DNA of 64,000 nt from QHWT01 sp963755695 (GTDB taxonomy: Bacteria; Acidobacteriota; Vicinamibacteria; Vicinamibacterales; 2-12-FULL-66-21), in assembly GCA_963755695.1 (NCBI GenBank), contig CAVWLB010000008.1:1-64000 (forward strand). The letters are read 5' to 3'. A program made the position numbers and the translations under genes. Every line of letters begins with the position of its first letter. The first letter of the stretch is position 1. The notes under the pieces were generated by a model. It had not been told where the DNA came from. It worked only from the letters and a program-made list of their open reading frames with translations, and made no database searches. Below are positions 18,773-27,455 of this stretch, in pieces.

Positions 18773-19663
18773 TCACCGTCGAAATTTGATGCCGACGAAC
18801 AGACGAGAACTGTCCATGCTGACCCGCGCCGCGGGCGGTCCGAGTCGCGCGACGATGCTGGAGATGGACTCCGGCTGTATCAACTCGTGGGTGTTCAAGA
18901 TGTCGGTAGGCTGCACTCGGGCATCCAATGCTGGTCCGCCGAAGTAGCGATAACCGGTAACGAACGCCGCGTGCGGACCGAGCGCCGCAGTCAGTTCGAT
19001 CCCGGCATCGAACCCGAGGCCAGTTGAAGGTTCAAATGACGCCGCCAGTCGATAGTCGTCCTGGAACAGCACCGAGTGGCCACCGAGCCGAAACGTCGTA
19101 AAACCCAGCGGCTGCACCTCGCCGCTCAGGCGGTAGAAAGTCGGGCCTGCCGAAAGAATCAGGCCGACGCGATCGGGGTGGCCGACCCGCGTTGCGGCGT
19201 TGAAGGCGACGGCCCATTCGGTCAGGGAGCCTGACGTGTCCGGCCACGCGTTCGATTGATTGAGCGTGGTCTGCTGCGCTTCACCGCTCGGCGGAGGACG
19301 GCTGATGTATTGAAGCGCGATGAGGTATGGCGTATTCGCCCCTGACAGGTCATAGCTGGCGCGCTCGACGAGAACCTGCAATCCCAATCGACTGACCGGA
19401 AAAATGTTGACGCCTCCCGACAGGCCGAGCGTCGATTGCGCATTCGCCGCGAGCGTCTGACCTCCCCGGCTGGTGAAGTCGCTACCGAACAGGAGGGGGG
19501 GCGAGTACGAAGTGGTCACGGCCACCGAAGGTCCGGTGATGACGCCGCTGGCGGCACCCCAGACTTCGACAACTGGAGGTGGGGCATTCTGCTCCGCGTA
19601 CGCGAAGCGGGGCGCCACGACCAACGCCCAGACGCACAGCAGCGCTGTGCAGCCGTGTCTCAT
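18773..19663 (-). CDS. Exported putative outer-membrane beta-barrel protein
   Basis: About 296 residues from ATG 19663, chosen for the GGAG ribosome-binding site and the signal peptide (CTALLCVWALVVAPRFAYA). The mature part alternates hydrophobic and polar residues with many Gly, Tyr and Phe, as expected for a barrel, and ends RLFVGIKFRR. No family motif was recognised. It sits between uspA and the GNAT-synthetase gene, minus strand. A start at 19729 (GTG) would add a non-signal-like extension and is less likely. Function unknown. Confidence 0.6.
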   Translation of the reverse strand: MRHGCTALLCVWALVVAPRFAYAEQNAPPPVVEVWGAASGVITGPSVAVTTSYSPPLLFGSDFTSRGGQTLAANAQSTLGLSGGVNIFPVSRLGLQVLVERASYDLSGANTPYLIALQYISRPPPSGEAQQTTLNQSNAWPDTSGSLTEWAVAFNAATRVGHPDRVGLILSAGPTFYRLSGEVQPLGFTTFRLGGHSVLFQDDYRLAASFEPSTGLGFDAGIELTAALGPHAAFVTGYRYFGGPALDARVQPTDILNTHELIQPESISSIVARLGPPAARVSMDSSRLFVGIKFRR

Positions 19664-19849
19664 ACCGCTCCGTGCCGAGGCGGTCCTCGCGGTGTCTCCC
19701 AAAATCAACCTCCTGTGCACATTGTCCACGGTTCGGGCTTGCGGGCAAGTGCGTCTCGAGCCACGGTCATGACCGCGTCATCTCGGAGATTGCGCGGCAC
19801 GAAGTCGGCGAGTGGATTGGTTGCAATGTCGATGACATGGATCGGCTGC

Positions 19850-19880
19850 GGACTATTCCGCAATGACTGCGGAATAGTCC
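19850..19880. promoter_or_regulatory. 13-bp perfect inverted repeat upstream of GNAT-synthetase gene
   Basis: Arms GGACTATTCCGCA and TGCGGAATAGTCC with loop ATGAC. The second arm resembles TGCGGAATTCTCC upstream of the nifU-like gene (11 of 13 bases the same). Centred about 146 bp before the predicted sigma54 start at 20011 and about 200 bp before the divergent barrel gene. A strong candidate for an activator-binding site; there is no T-run to make it a terminator. Confidence 0.55.
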
Positions 19881-19984
19881 CGACGTTTTGAACGGCCGCA
19901 GAGATTCAGGCCCGGACGCACCCGCTTTTGTGCGGAAAATCAGCACCGATCGGCGGAGGCCACGCTGACGGATCCTGTTCCCCA

Positions 19985-20000
19985 TGGCACGGCTCCTGCT
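19985..20000 (+). promoter_or_regulatory. Candidate sigma54 promoter of the GNAT-synthetase/LOG operon
   Basis: TGGCAC-GGCTC-CTGCT: perfect -24 hexamer, GG and GC exactly 10 bp apart, one mismatch in TTGC. The predicted start is near 20011, just before ATG 20014. It overlaps an upstream in-frame ATG at 19984, which would therefore not be in the mRNA from this promoter. Confidence 0.6.
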
Positions 20001-20013
20001 CGATCCCGTATCA

Positions 20014-22818
20014 ATGCTGACATCGCACGATTCCCAGGTCCACAAGCGCCACGCCCCGCCCGTTCCGCCAGCGGCAGATGATGTCGAGACTGCCCGGCTC
20101 ATACTGCGCGACGGTACCCTCGCGACGGTGCGGTCTTCGAATGCCGCCGATCGAGACGCGATTCGCCGCTTCTTTCGCCGGCTGTCTCCGGAATCACAAA
20201 GATACCGATTCTTCTCGGCGGGATGCCCCAGTAATGCGCTGATCGAGCGCTTTCTCGATTCCAGCGACCCGCGGAGGCAACTCACGCTCATTGCGCTGCG
20301 GCGGGTCGATGCCGCGGACCGCGTGATCGCGGTGGCGTCCTACTTTGGGTTGACAGACGGCACGGCTGAAATCGCATTCGCGGTCGACGATCGCTTTCAC
20401 CGGAAGGGCCTCAGTACTCTACTCCTCGAGCGTCTGGCGGTTCACGCCGAGCAGCACGGGTTTCAGACGTTTCAAGCGGGCATGCTGGCCGACAACACCG
20501 AGATGCGCCAGGTCTTTCGGGATTCGGGCTTCGCGCTCAAATCGTCGCTGAATTCCGGAATCATCGAACTACAGCTCTCCGTTACTCCCTCGGCCGAAGG
20601 CGTCGAGATAGCGGAGCGACGGCGTCAGCGGGCGACCGCGGAATCGATGCGGCCGCTCCTCGCCCCCGAGACAGTCGCCGTCATTGGCGCGTCGCGCGAT
20701 CCACATAAGATCGGCGCGCGCGTCCTCCGCGCCTTGCAGTCAGCCGGGTATACCGGACCAATCTATCCGGTCAATCCAAATGCGGCCGAGATCGGTGGGC
20801 TGCGGGCATTGTCGTCGGCGCGGGATCTTCCAAGAGGCGTCGATCTCGCCATCATCACGGTTCCCTCCGAATGCGTCCTCACCGCCGTCGAGGACTGCGC
20901 CGCGGCTGCGGTGCGCTCGCTTGTCGTGATCACCGCAGGATTTGCCGAGGTCGGAGAGGAAGGCCGCGCAAGACAGGAGGCGCTCACAGAGCGCGTCCGC
21001 AGCCACGGGATGCGGATGATCGGTCCCAACTGCATGGGCCTGCTCAACCTGGATCCGCGTCTGCGGCTGAATGCGTCGTTTTCGCCGGTCGTGGCGCCTC
21101 CCGGCAGCATCGCGCTCTCCTCCCAGAGCGGCGCACTCGGGATCGCGATTCTGCGGCTGGCAGCGGATCGCCAGATCGGACTCTCCGCATTCGTCAGCGT
21201 CGGCAACAAGGCTGACGTTTCCAGCAACGATCTGCTCGAGGACCGGGAAGGAGATCCGCGGACCCGCGTCATCCTGCTGTATCTGGAGTCGTTCGGCAAT
21301 CCGAGGCGGTTCGCACGGATTGCCCGGCGCATCGGCCGTCACAAGCCGATCGTTGCACTGAAGGCGGGGCGGACTTCTGCCGGTTCGCGGGCGGCTGGCA
21401 GTCATACGGCGGCGTTGGCCGCGCGCGACGCGGCGGTCGAGGCCCTCTTTCGGCAAACCGGCGTCATCCGCGCCGAAACGATCGACGAACTGTTCGACAT
21501 CGCCTCCTGCCTCGACGCGCAACCGCTGCCGGCGGGATCTCGGGTCGCGATCGTCACCAATGCGGGCGGGCCCGGGATACTCGCCGTGGACGCCTGCGAT
21601 GCGGCCGGCCTGCAGGTCCCCGAGCTTCTGCCGCAAACACAACGTCGGCTTCGCACCTTTCTGCCCACGACCGCGAGCGCGACCAATCCGGTAGACATGG
21701 TCGCCTCGGCAGGGGCCGACGATTACCGTCAGGTCATTGAAACGGTCCTCGCCGCTGACAACATCGACGCGTTGCTCGTCGTCTACACCCAGGCTGACGA
21801 CGGTGATCCGGCGATCGTGCTCTCGGGAATTCAGGCGGGGATTGCGGCCGCCCGCGCGGCTGGCATCGTGCACAAGCCCGTGCTCGCCTGTCCGCTGACG
21901 GATTCCACCGATTGGCGTCCGTTTCGCGCCTCGGGCGAGACCATTCCGACATACGCCTTTCCTGAGAATGCGGTTCGGGCGCTCGGCAAGATCGCCGCGT
22001 ATGCCGCCTGGCGATCGCAGCCGTCAGGATCGTTCTGGACGTTTGACGATGTGCGCGTGGAGGCAGCGCGCGCGATTTGCCGGAATGCGCTGGATCGTGG
22101 CGACACGTGGTTGAGTGGCGCGGATACGTGGGCTGTTCTCGACGCGTTCGGGCTTCCGGTTCCTGCGCAGAAGCTCACGCGCACCGCCGACGAAGCTGCA
22201 GCGTTCGCATCTTCCATTGGCTTTCCGGTCGTCGCAAAACTGGCGTCGACCAGGCTCACCCACAAGACCGAGCTCGCAGCCGTCCGGCTGAACCTCGCGA
22301 CGGAGGAGGAAGTCAAAGAGGCGTTCCGCGAGATCGTTGCACGTGCCGAGCAGACGGCCGGCGCCGCGGCAGTCGACGGTGTGCTCGTCCAGCCGATGAT
22401 CGCCGGCGGCGTCGAGACCATCGTTGGCATCACCCACGATCCGGTGTTTGGTGCACTGGTTGGCTTCGGCCTTGGAGGGGTCACGGTCGAAGCGCTGGGT
22501 GACGTGCGGTTTCGTGTCGCCCCGCTGACCGATCGCGACGCCGACAGCCTGGTTCGCGAGATTCGAGGCGTGTCGCTGCTGACCGGATTCCGGGGCCGTC
22601 CGCCGGCGGATCTCGACGCCGTGCGTGACGTGCTGCTTCGGATTTCGTCCCTTGCCGAAGCCGTCCCGGAGGTTTCAGAGCTGGATCTCAATCCTCTGAT
22701 TGCGCTCGCCCCCGGCGCCGGCTGTCGGGTCGTCGACGCACGAATCAGAGTTGCGGCCGACAGCCGACGGATCGCGGCCGTGAATCCTCAGTCGCTGGCA
22801 GTCACCGGTGGCACATGA
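20014..22818 (+). CDS. GNAT acetyltransferase fused to ADP-forming acyl-CoA synthetase (Pat-like)
   Basis: About 934 residues. The N-terminal GNAT domain (about 20-180) has VDDRFHRKGLSTLLLERLAV, the acetyl-CoA loop. Then come the synthetase parts: CoA-binding Rossmann (VAVIGASRDPHKIGARVLRA), the MIGPNCMGLLNLDP segment, GSRAAGSHTAALAARDA, and a C-terminal ATP-grasp (VVAKLASTRLTHKTELAAVR). This is the architecture of Pat/Pka protein lysine acetyltransferases that control acetyl-CoA synthetase and other enzymes, though with GNAT at the N-terminus. Whether the synthetase part is active is not decided by what I see. I prefer ATG 20014 over 19984 because a sigma54 promoter overlaps the latter. Overlaps the LOG gene by 4 bp. 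Confidence 0.85.
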   Translation: MLTSHDSQVHKRHAPPVPPAADDVETARLILRDGTLATVRSSNAADRDAIRRFFRRLSPESQRYRFFSAGCPSNALIERFLDSSDPRRQLTLIALRRVDAADRVIAVASYFGLTDGTAEIAFAVDDRFHRKGLSTLLLERLAVHAEQHGFQTFQAGMLADNTEMRQVFRDSGFALKSSLNSGIIELQLSVTPSAEGVEIAERRRQRATAESMRPLLAPETVAVIGASRDPHKIGARVLRALQSAGYTGPIYPVNPNAAEIGGLRALSSARDLPRGVDLAIITVPSECVLTAVEDCAAAAVRSLVVITAGFAEVGEEGRARQEALTERVRSHGMRMIGPNCMGLLNLDPRLRLNASFSPVVAPPGSIALSSQSGALGIAILRLAADRQIGLSAFVSVGNKADVSSNDLLEDREGDPRTRVILLYLESFGNPRRFARIARRIGRHKPIVALKAGRTSAGSRAAGSHTAALAARDAAVEALFRQTGVIRAETIDELFDIASCLDAQPLPAGSRVAIVTNAGGPGILAVDACDAAGLQVPELLPQTQRRLRTFLPTTASATNPVDMVASAGADDYRQVIETVLAADNIDALLVVYTQADDGDPAIVLSGIQAGIAAARAAGIVHKPVLACPLTDSTDWRPFRASGETIPTYAFPENAVRALGKIAAYAAWRSQPSGSFWTFDDVRVEAARAICRNALDRGDTWLSGADTWAVLDAFGLPVPAQKLTRTADEAAAFASSIGFPVVAKLASTRLTHKTELAAVRLNLATEEEVKEAFREIVARAEQTAGAAAVDGVLVQPMIAGGVETIVGITHDPVFGALVGFGLGGVTVEALGDVRFRVAPLTDRDADSLVREIRGVSLLTGFRGRPPADLDAVRDVLLRISSLAEAVPEVSELDLNPLIALAPGAGCRVVDARIRVAADSRRIAAVNPQSLAVTGGT

Positions 22819-23585
22819 CCCTCGAAGTCCAGGCAGCAGACAGAGCGACGTCGGCCGATCAGGTTCTGCTCCAGGGACCTCACTCGCGGCTACGCGAGCT
22901 CCTGCTGGTGCTTCGCGCGGTCGTGGACTTTCTTCGCGGCTTTCGCACGCTTCATTTCGTCGGCCCGTGCGTGACCGTGTTCGGTTCCGCGCGGTTTACC
23001 GAAGGGCATCCGTACTACAAGCTCGGAAGACATCTCGGGCACCGGCTTGCCGATATTGGTTTCACCGTGATGACCGGCGGCGGCCCGGGCCTGATGGAGG
23101 CTGTCAATCGAGGCGCGAGAGAAGCCGGCGGCCGATCGGTCGGCTGTAATATCCAGCTGCCGGTCGAACAGAAACCCAACGCCTATCTGGATCGATGGGT
23201 GACCTGCCATCACTTCTTCGTCCGCAAAGTGCTGCTGTTCAAATATTCCTATGGCTTTGTCGCGCTCCCTGGCGGCGTCGGCACGCTCGACGAGCTGTTC
23301 GAAGCGTTCACGCTGATTCAATCGGGGAAGATTGCGCCGTTTCCCATCATCCTGCTTGGCGCCTCCTACTGGCGGCCGCTTACGGAATTTCTCGAACGGA
23401 TGGTCGAGGAGGGCGCTATCGCGGAAGGCGAACTAGAGTTGCTCTTCTTGACCGACAGCGTCGAAGACGCGATTCGCCATCTCGAGACTCACGCGATCGA
23501 ACACTTCCGCCTGCGGACGCCCAGGGCGATGCCATGGCTCGGTGAGCGTGCGCCCGTCACGACGGTGCCGAGTACGCGCCCTTGA
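22815..23585 (+). CDS. LOG family protein (TIGR00730 Rossmann-fold nucleotidase)
   Basis: 256 residues with the two LOG signatures: MTGGGPGLMEAVNRGA (G-G-G-P-G-x-M-E) and LPGGVGTLDELFEAFTLIQ (P-G-G-x-G-T-x-x-E). Family members hydrolyse nucleoside 5'-monophosphates with release of ribose 5-phosphate; the plant-type members activate cytokinins. The N-terminal extension of about 60 residues is typical of the long bacterial group. It starts inside the stop of the GNAT-synthetase gene (ATGA), so the two are co-translated and share the sigma54 promoter. A link to stress nucleotide turnover is inference. Confidence 0.85.
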   Translation: MTLEVQAADRATSADQVLLQGPHSRLRELLLVLRAVVDFLRGFRTLHFVGPCVTVFGSARFTEGHPYYKLGRHLGHRLADIGFTVMTGGGPGLMEAVNRGAREAGGRSVGCNIQLPVEQKPNAYLDRWVTCHHFFVRKVLLFKYSYGFVALPGGVGTLDELFEAFTLIQSGKIAPFPIILLGASYWRPLTEFLERMVEEGAIAEGELELLFLTDSVEDAIRHLETHAIEHFRLRTPRAMPWLGERAPVTTVPSTRP

Positions 23586-23632
23586 AGCTCGCCGCCACGA
23601 CCTCGCGGAGAACGCTGCCAGTGAAGGTGTCG

Positions 23633-23754
23633 GGCGCCTCTTTAGAGGCGCCACGTGAAGCCGGAACAGTCTGCAGGGCACCTCTTCAGAGGTGCCGAAG
23701 GTATTAGTTGGAGCCGCCAGTTGCAGAGACTAGGGCGCGTCTAAAGACGCGCCC
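23633..23754. repeat. Cluster of three short palindromes (REP-like family)
   Basis: Three near-perfect hairpins: 23633-23652 (arms GGCGCCTCT / AGAGGCGCC), 23677-23696 (GGCACCTCT / AGAGGTGCC) and 23733-23754 (GGGCGCGTCT / AGACGCGCCC), each with a 2-nt loop. Compensating base changes keep each stem paired. Relatives occur at 48373-48428 and 58121-58185. Placed between two convergent-free plus-strand genes; possible REP-type element or terminator set. Confidence 0.75.
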
Positions 23755-23809
23755 GACAACTGAGGTTCCCCGGCGCGCGATTGAGTATGATGCGCAGTGG
23801 AGGCGGCAC

Positions 23810-24709
23810 ATGCAATCGAGTCCCTTCATCCGACGGACAATAGCCCTCGTCGGTGCCGTCGCGATCTTTGGAGCCTGCCCCACCGGATCGTCCTTCACTC
23901 AACGCAAGGCAGAACCTGATCTCACGCCGGTCGCCGGACCGAGTTGGCTGAATCACCTGAAAATCAAGTACGGCGATACGAGCATGGGTCGAGGGTCCGG
24001 CCGTTACGCGCCGAACGCGGACACCCCACGCCCCGAGGCAAGGACGCTCCCGTCGATACGCGAGCCGATGTCTCTCACCGGCGGAGATATTTTTCGTTTG
24101 AACTGTCAGGCCTGTCACGGAGCCGCCGGCACGGGAGCACCTCCGGAAATCCGATCCGTCATTCCGGCGGTGCAGGGATCATCGCTGGAGCTGATGCGCA
24201 AGCAGATGCAGCTGCCGGGACGAGCCAAAGACGAGGCGACGCTCCGTCAGGAGACGGCCAAGCGGCGCGCCGATCTCACTCGGCGCATTCACAGTGGCGG
24301 CGAGCGCATGCCGCCCATCGCCCATCTGTCAGACCGGGAGATCGATCTCCTCTACGGCTATCTCACGGAACTCGCTGGCGCCACGACGGCTCCGAAGGGC
24401 ACGATCAAGGTGACACCGGTGCGTGTCGGTGAACAGCTGGTGAAGGCGACGTGCCACATCTGCCATGACGCGTCGGGACCACGGCCATCGGGGCGCGCAC
24501 TGCTCGAAGGCACGATTCCCCCGTTGACGACAATCCTGACGGACCAGCCGGTGGTGGATTTCCTGAAGAAGGTTCGAAGTGGCGCTCCGGTCACGATGGG
24601 AGAGCCGCTGCTGCATTATCGCGGCCGGATGCCCGTGTTCGACTACCTTCGCGATGAAGAAGTCGCCGCGGCCTACCTGTTTCTGTCTGAATATCCGCCG
24701 CAACGTTAG
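23810..24709 (+). CDS. Exported diheme cytochrome c
   Basis: 299 residues from ATG 23810, with a signal/anchor segment RTIALVGAVAIFGACPTGSS; the Cys could be a lipobox but the fit is poor. Two c-type heme sites: CQACH near residue 103 and CHICH near residue 220; Met residues that could be axial ligands follow (GERMPPIA, GRMPVFD). The two halves look like duplicated class I cytochrome domains. It would act in the periplasm as an electron carrier. It stands alone between the LOG gene and the convergent sigma54 activator, close to the heme genes. Confidence 0.85.
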   Translation: MQSSPFIRRTIALVGAVAIFGACPTGSSFTQRKAEPDLTPVAGPSWLNHLKIKYGDTSMGRGSGRYAPNADTPRPEARTLPSIREPMSLTGGDIFRLNCQACHGAAGTGAPPEIRSVIPAVQGSSLELMRKQMQLPGRAKDEATLRQETAKRRADLTRRIHSGGERMPPIAHLSDREIDLLYGYLTELAGATTAPKGTIKVTPVRVGEQLVKATCHICHDASGPRPSGRALLEGTIPPLTTILTDQPVVDFLKKVRSGAPVTMGEPLLHYRGRMPVFDYLRDEEVAAAYLFLSEYPPQR

Positions 24710-24737
24710 TCGGGGTCGCGTCGAGCGGTAGTACCTC

Positions 24738-24770
24738 GTGGTCCGATCGGGAAATCCCGATTCGGACCAC
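24738..24770. terminator. Hairpin between convergent cytochrome c and activator genes
   Basis: Arms GTGGTCCGATCGGGA and TCCCGATTCGGACCAC pair over 15 bp with one bulged T and almost no loop. It lies between two genes pointing at each other and touches the activator stop codon. Probably a bidirectional terminator; there is no long T-run. Confidence 0.6.
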
Positions 24771-25753
24771 TAGTCGTCGTATCTCAACTCGAGACCGAGC
24801 TTCCGGATCCGATCGCCGAGCGTCGAGCGCTTGATTCGCAGCTGCTCGGCTGCCTTCGACTTGTTCCCGCCGCTCTGCTCGAGCGCCGCGGCGATCAAGT
24901 GCGTCTCGACTTCCCGCAGTCGGTCGTCCAGTGAAGTGGCACCGGCTCGAGTCGGTTCAGCGACTGGCTGAGGCGCAGCCCGTCCCGCCCGGTTCTGGAA
25001 TACCAGGGCGGCCGGCATGCAGCCGACGCGAACGGTGTCGCACGTGCACGTCTCCGCGATCCGTTCGCAGGCGTTCTCGAGCTCCCGGACGTTACCGGGC
25101 CAGGAATGACGCTGAAATGCCTCGCGGACAGTCGACGAGACGGTCGGAACCGCCTCGCCGCGGCGATGAAAGAAACGGCGGATGAAATGGTCGGTCAATA
25201 GAGGGATGTCTTCACGCCGCTCGCGAAGTGGCGGCAGCGAGATCGGGACGACGTGCAGGCGGTAGAAAAGATCCTCCCGAAATTTTCCTTCCCTGACCAG
25301 TTGCCGTAAGCCCCGCTTGGATCCGGTGATCACGCGCGCATCGATCGGAATCGTCCGGGTCCCGCCGACGCGCTCGACGGTTCGAGTCTGCAGCACTCTC
25401 AGAAGCTTGACTTGCACGCCCGTCGGCACATCGTCGATGTCGTCCAGAAAGATCGTGCCTCCATCGGCGGCTTCGAACCGGCCGCGACGATCCTTCATCG
25501 CTCCGGTGAACGCACCGCGCTCGTGGCCGAAGAGCTCCGATTCGATCAGTGATTCGGCAAGAATCGCGCAACTCACGGCAACGAACGGGCGGTGACGTCG
25601 ACGGCTGGTGTGGTGAATCAGGCGGGCGATCATTTCCTTGCCGGTGCCGGTCTCACCGAGCACGAGCACGTTGCTCTCGCTCTCCGCGATCACTCGCACG
25701 AACTCGAAGACCGCGCGCATCCGCGGACTCTCGCCGACGATGATCGAATCCAT
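24770..25753 (-). CDS. Sigma54 activator lacking a sensory domain, with Cys motif (copy 1)
   Basis: About 327 residues: an AAA+ domain from the very start and a Fis-type HTH at the end. Visible are Walker A GETGTGKE, the sigma54-contact loop GAFTGA, Walker B GGTIFLDDIDDV, the RWPGN-like HSWPGNVRELENACER and the HTH GGNKSKAAEQLRIKRSTLGD. There is no receiver, PAS or GAF domain. After the AAA+ domain it has CERIAETCTCDTVRVGC, a C-x6-C-x-C-x6-C motif shared exactly with the copy at 29997. The start is ATG 25753; GTG 25816 would lie at or before the predicted transcription start. Likely an oxygen- or redox-responsive activator by analogy with the NifA cysteines (inference). Confidence 0.85.
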   Translation of the reverse strand: MDSIIVGESPRMRAVFEFVRVIAESESNVLVLGETGTGKEMIARLIHHTSRRRHRPFVAVSCAILAESLIESELFGHERGAFTGAMKDRRGRFEAADGGTIFLDDIDDVPTGVQVKLLRVLQTRTVERVGGTRTIPIDARVITGSKRGLRQLVREGKFREDLFYRLHVVPISLPPLRERREDIPLLTDHFIRRFFHRRGEAVPTVSSTVREAFQRHSWPGNVRELENACERIAETCTCDTVRVGCMPAALVFQNRAGRAAPQPVAEPTRAGATSLDDRLREVETHLIAAALEQSGGNKSKAAEQLRIKRSTLGDRIRKLGLELRYDD

Positions 25754-25828
25754 CGAGAACGGTCCAGAGTATGACGCGGCGGACGATACGCGTGCGGGGT
25801 CCTCTCGGTCGAGCACGAAGCCCAGCGT

Positions 25829-25844
25829 CGCAAGGACGGTGCCA
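25829..25844 (-). promoter_or_regulatory. Candidate sigma54 promoter of activator copy 1
   Basis: Minus strand TGGCAC-CGTCC-TTGCG: full match to the -24/-12 consensus with correct spacing. The predicted start is near 25818, a leader of about 65 nt before ATG 25753. Inverted repeats lie at about -56 and -109, so self-activation or activation by copy 2 is plausible. Confidence 0.7.
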
Positions 25845-25867
25845 TCCGCGGCGCGGGGCGTTTACTT

Positions 25868-25880
25868 CACGAAATTCGTG
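25868..25880. promoter_or_regulatory. Palindrome CACGAAATTCGTG in the activator/hemN divergent region
   Basis: A 6-bp dyad around a single A. It lies 24 bp upstream of the -24 element of the activator promoter and about 166 bp before hemN. Candidate operator; the cognate regulator is unknown. Confidence 0.4.
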
Positions 25881-25916
25881 TCGCGCCGACTGTCTGGCTG
25901 TTCGGGCCCCGGATGA

Positions 25917-25936
25917 ACTGCCGGATTTCCGGCAGT
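25917..25936. promoter_or_regulatory. Inverted repeat ACTGCCGGA / TCCGGCAGT
   Basis: Perfect 9-bp arms with a TT loop, containing the CGGATTTCCG core seen near uspA and nifU. Centred about 109 bp upstream of the predicted sigma54 start of the activator and about 120 bp before hemN, so it could serve both. Possible enhancer site for the sigma54 activators. Confidence 0.45.
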
Positions 25937-26045
25937 CGCCCCGAAGGCTCTCGGGCCGGTTGGAGATCACCGGGAGTTTTGGGCGCGTTTCCAACGACTT
26001 GCGGGATGGCCTGCAGCGGCACGGCGTTTGTGAAGGTCGACGCCG

Positions 26046-27441
26046 ATGACTTCAGCATCTCCGGTCTCACTCAGCGGGCTGTTGCGGCGCTACGACCGCC
26101 CCGGACCCCGATACACCTCTTATCCGACGGCGGTCGAATTCAACGCCTCGTTTGGCGACCCGGAGTATCGCCAGCATCTGGCCGCAGCGTCTGCCAACGC
26201 CGGCGAGCCGCTTTCCCTCTATGTCCACCTGCCGTTCTGCGAACAGCGCTGCATTTACTGCGGCTGCTCGGTCATCATCACCCACAAGCGCGAGGTCGCG
26301 GCCCGCTACATCGACTACCTCGAACGCGAACTGGAGATGCTGGCCGCGTCGCTCGGCAATCGCCGCCGCCTCGTCCAGCACCACTGGGGCGGTGGCACGC
26401 CGACCTATCTTTCGCTCGAACAGATCGAGCGGCTGCACCGGGCCGTCACCCGTCACTTCGACGTCGAGGTGAACGCGGAACAGGCCATCGAGATCGACCC
26501 GCGCGTGACGTCGCGGTCGCAACTCGATCTCTTGCGACGGCTCGGGTTCAATCGGCTCTCGATGGGCGTGCAGGACTTCACTCCGGAGGTCCAGGCAGCG
26601 ATCAACCGCCGGCAGGCGGAAGCTGAGACGCGAGACCTTTACGACCACGCGCGTGCGGCCGGGTTCGAGTCGATCAACATCGATCTCATCTACGGCCTGC
26701 CCCGACAGCAGCGATCAACCTTCGAACAATCGCTTCGCGCCGTCGTCGACATGCGGCCCGACCGCGTCGCCGTGTATTCGTATGCGCACGTGCCGTGGCT
26801 GCGCCCCCACCAGAAGGCCATCAACGCCGCGGACCTGCCGGACCGCGACCTGAAATTCGAGCTGCTCGGCGCGGCCATCGAATGTTTTCTGGGCGCCGGG
26901 TACGAGCAGATCGGGATGGATCACTTCGCCCTGCCAGACGACGAGCTCGCCGTGGCCGCCCGCCAGCGCCGGCTTCATCGAAACTTCATGGGTTACACCA
27001 CGCGAATGGCACCCGACATGGTCGGCGTGGGTGTCTCGGCCATCGGCGACGTGCGAGGAGCGTTCGCGCAGAACGAAAAGAAGCTCTCCCGCTACTACGC
27101 GGCGATTGATGGCGGACGCCTCCCGATAGAACGCGGGTACGTGCTGAGCGCCAATGATGCGGTCAGGCGGCACGTCATTACCGAGCTGATGTGCAACGGC
27201 CATGTGAGCCGCGCGTCGGTGCGCGAACGATTCGGGCTCGATTTCGACTCGTACTTTGCCTCGGAGCTCCAGCTTCTGCAGAAGCCCGGCGGGCCGATCA
27301 CCGATGGCTTCCTCACGATCGACGATGACGGGCTGACGGCAACGACCGAGCGGGCGTCTGTTCATCCGAAATATCTGTATGGCGTTCGATTCCTATCTGC
27401 CGTCGCACGGCGACCGCCCGGTATTTTCACGAACGGTCTAA
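26046..27441 (+). CDS. hemN: Oxygen-independent coproporphyrinogen III dehydrogenase (one frameshift near the end)
   Basis: About 465 residues. Radical-SAM core with CEQRCIYCGC (C-x3-C-x2-C plus the HemN extra Cys), preceded by the family opening YDRPGPRYTSYPTAVEFN. It contains GGGTPTYL, RLSMGVQDF and the MGYTT stretch typical of HemN rather than HemW. It converts coproporphyrinogen III to protoporphyrinogen IX without O2. The frame as given runs on into hemH, but the conserved ending RLFIRNICMAFD..FSRTV-stop is present in another frame and ends at TAA 27439-27441. An indel in the G-run near 27351-27354 explains the apparent fusion. First gene of a heme operon, divergent from a sigma54 activator. 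Confidence 0.88.
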
Positions 27442-27455
27442 GGGGACAACCGGCA

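Noticed and set aside
26018..26030. GGCACGGCGTTTG as a sigma54 promoter of hemN
   Set aside because: The -12 element lacks GC and the start would fall at about the hemN ATG, with the ribosome-binding site inside the promoter.
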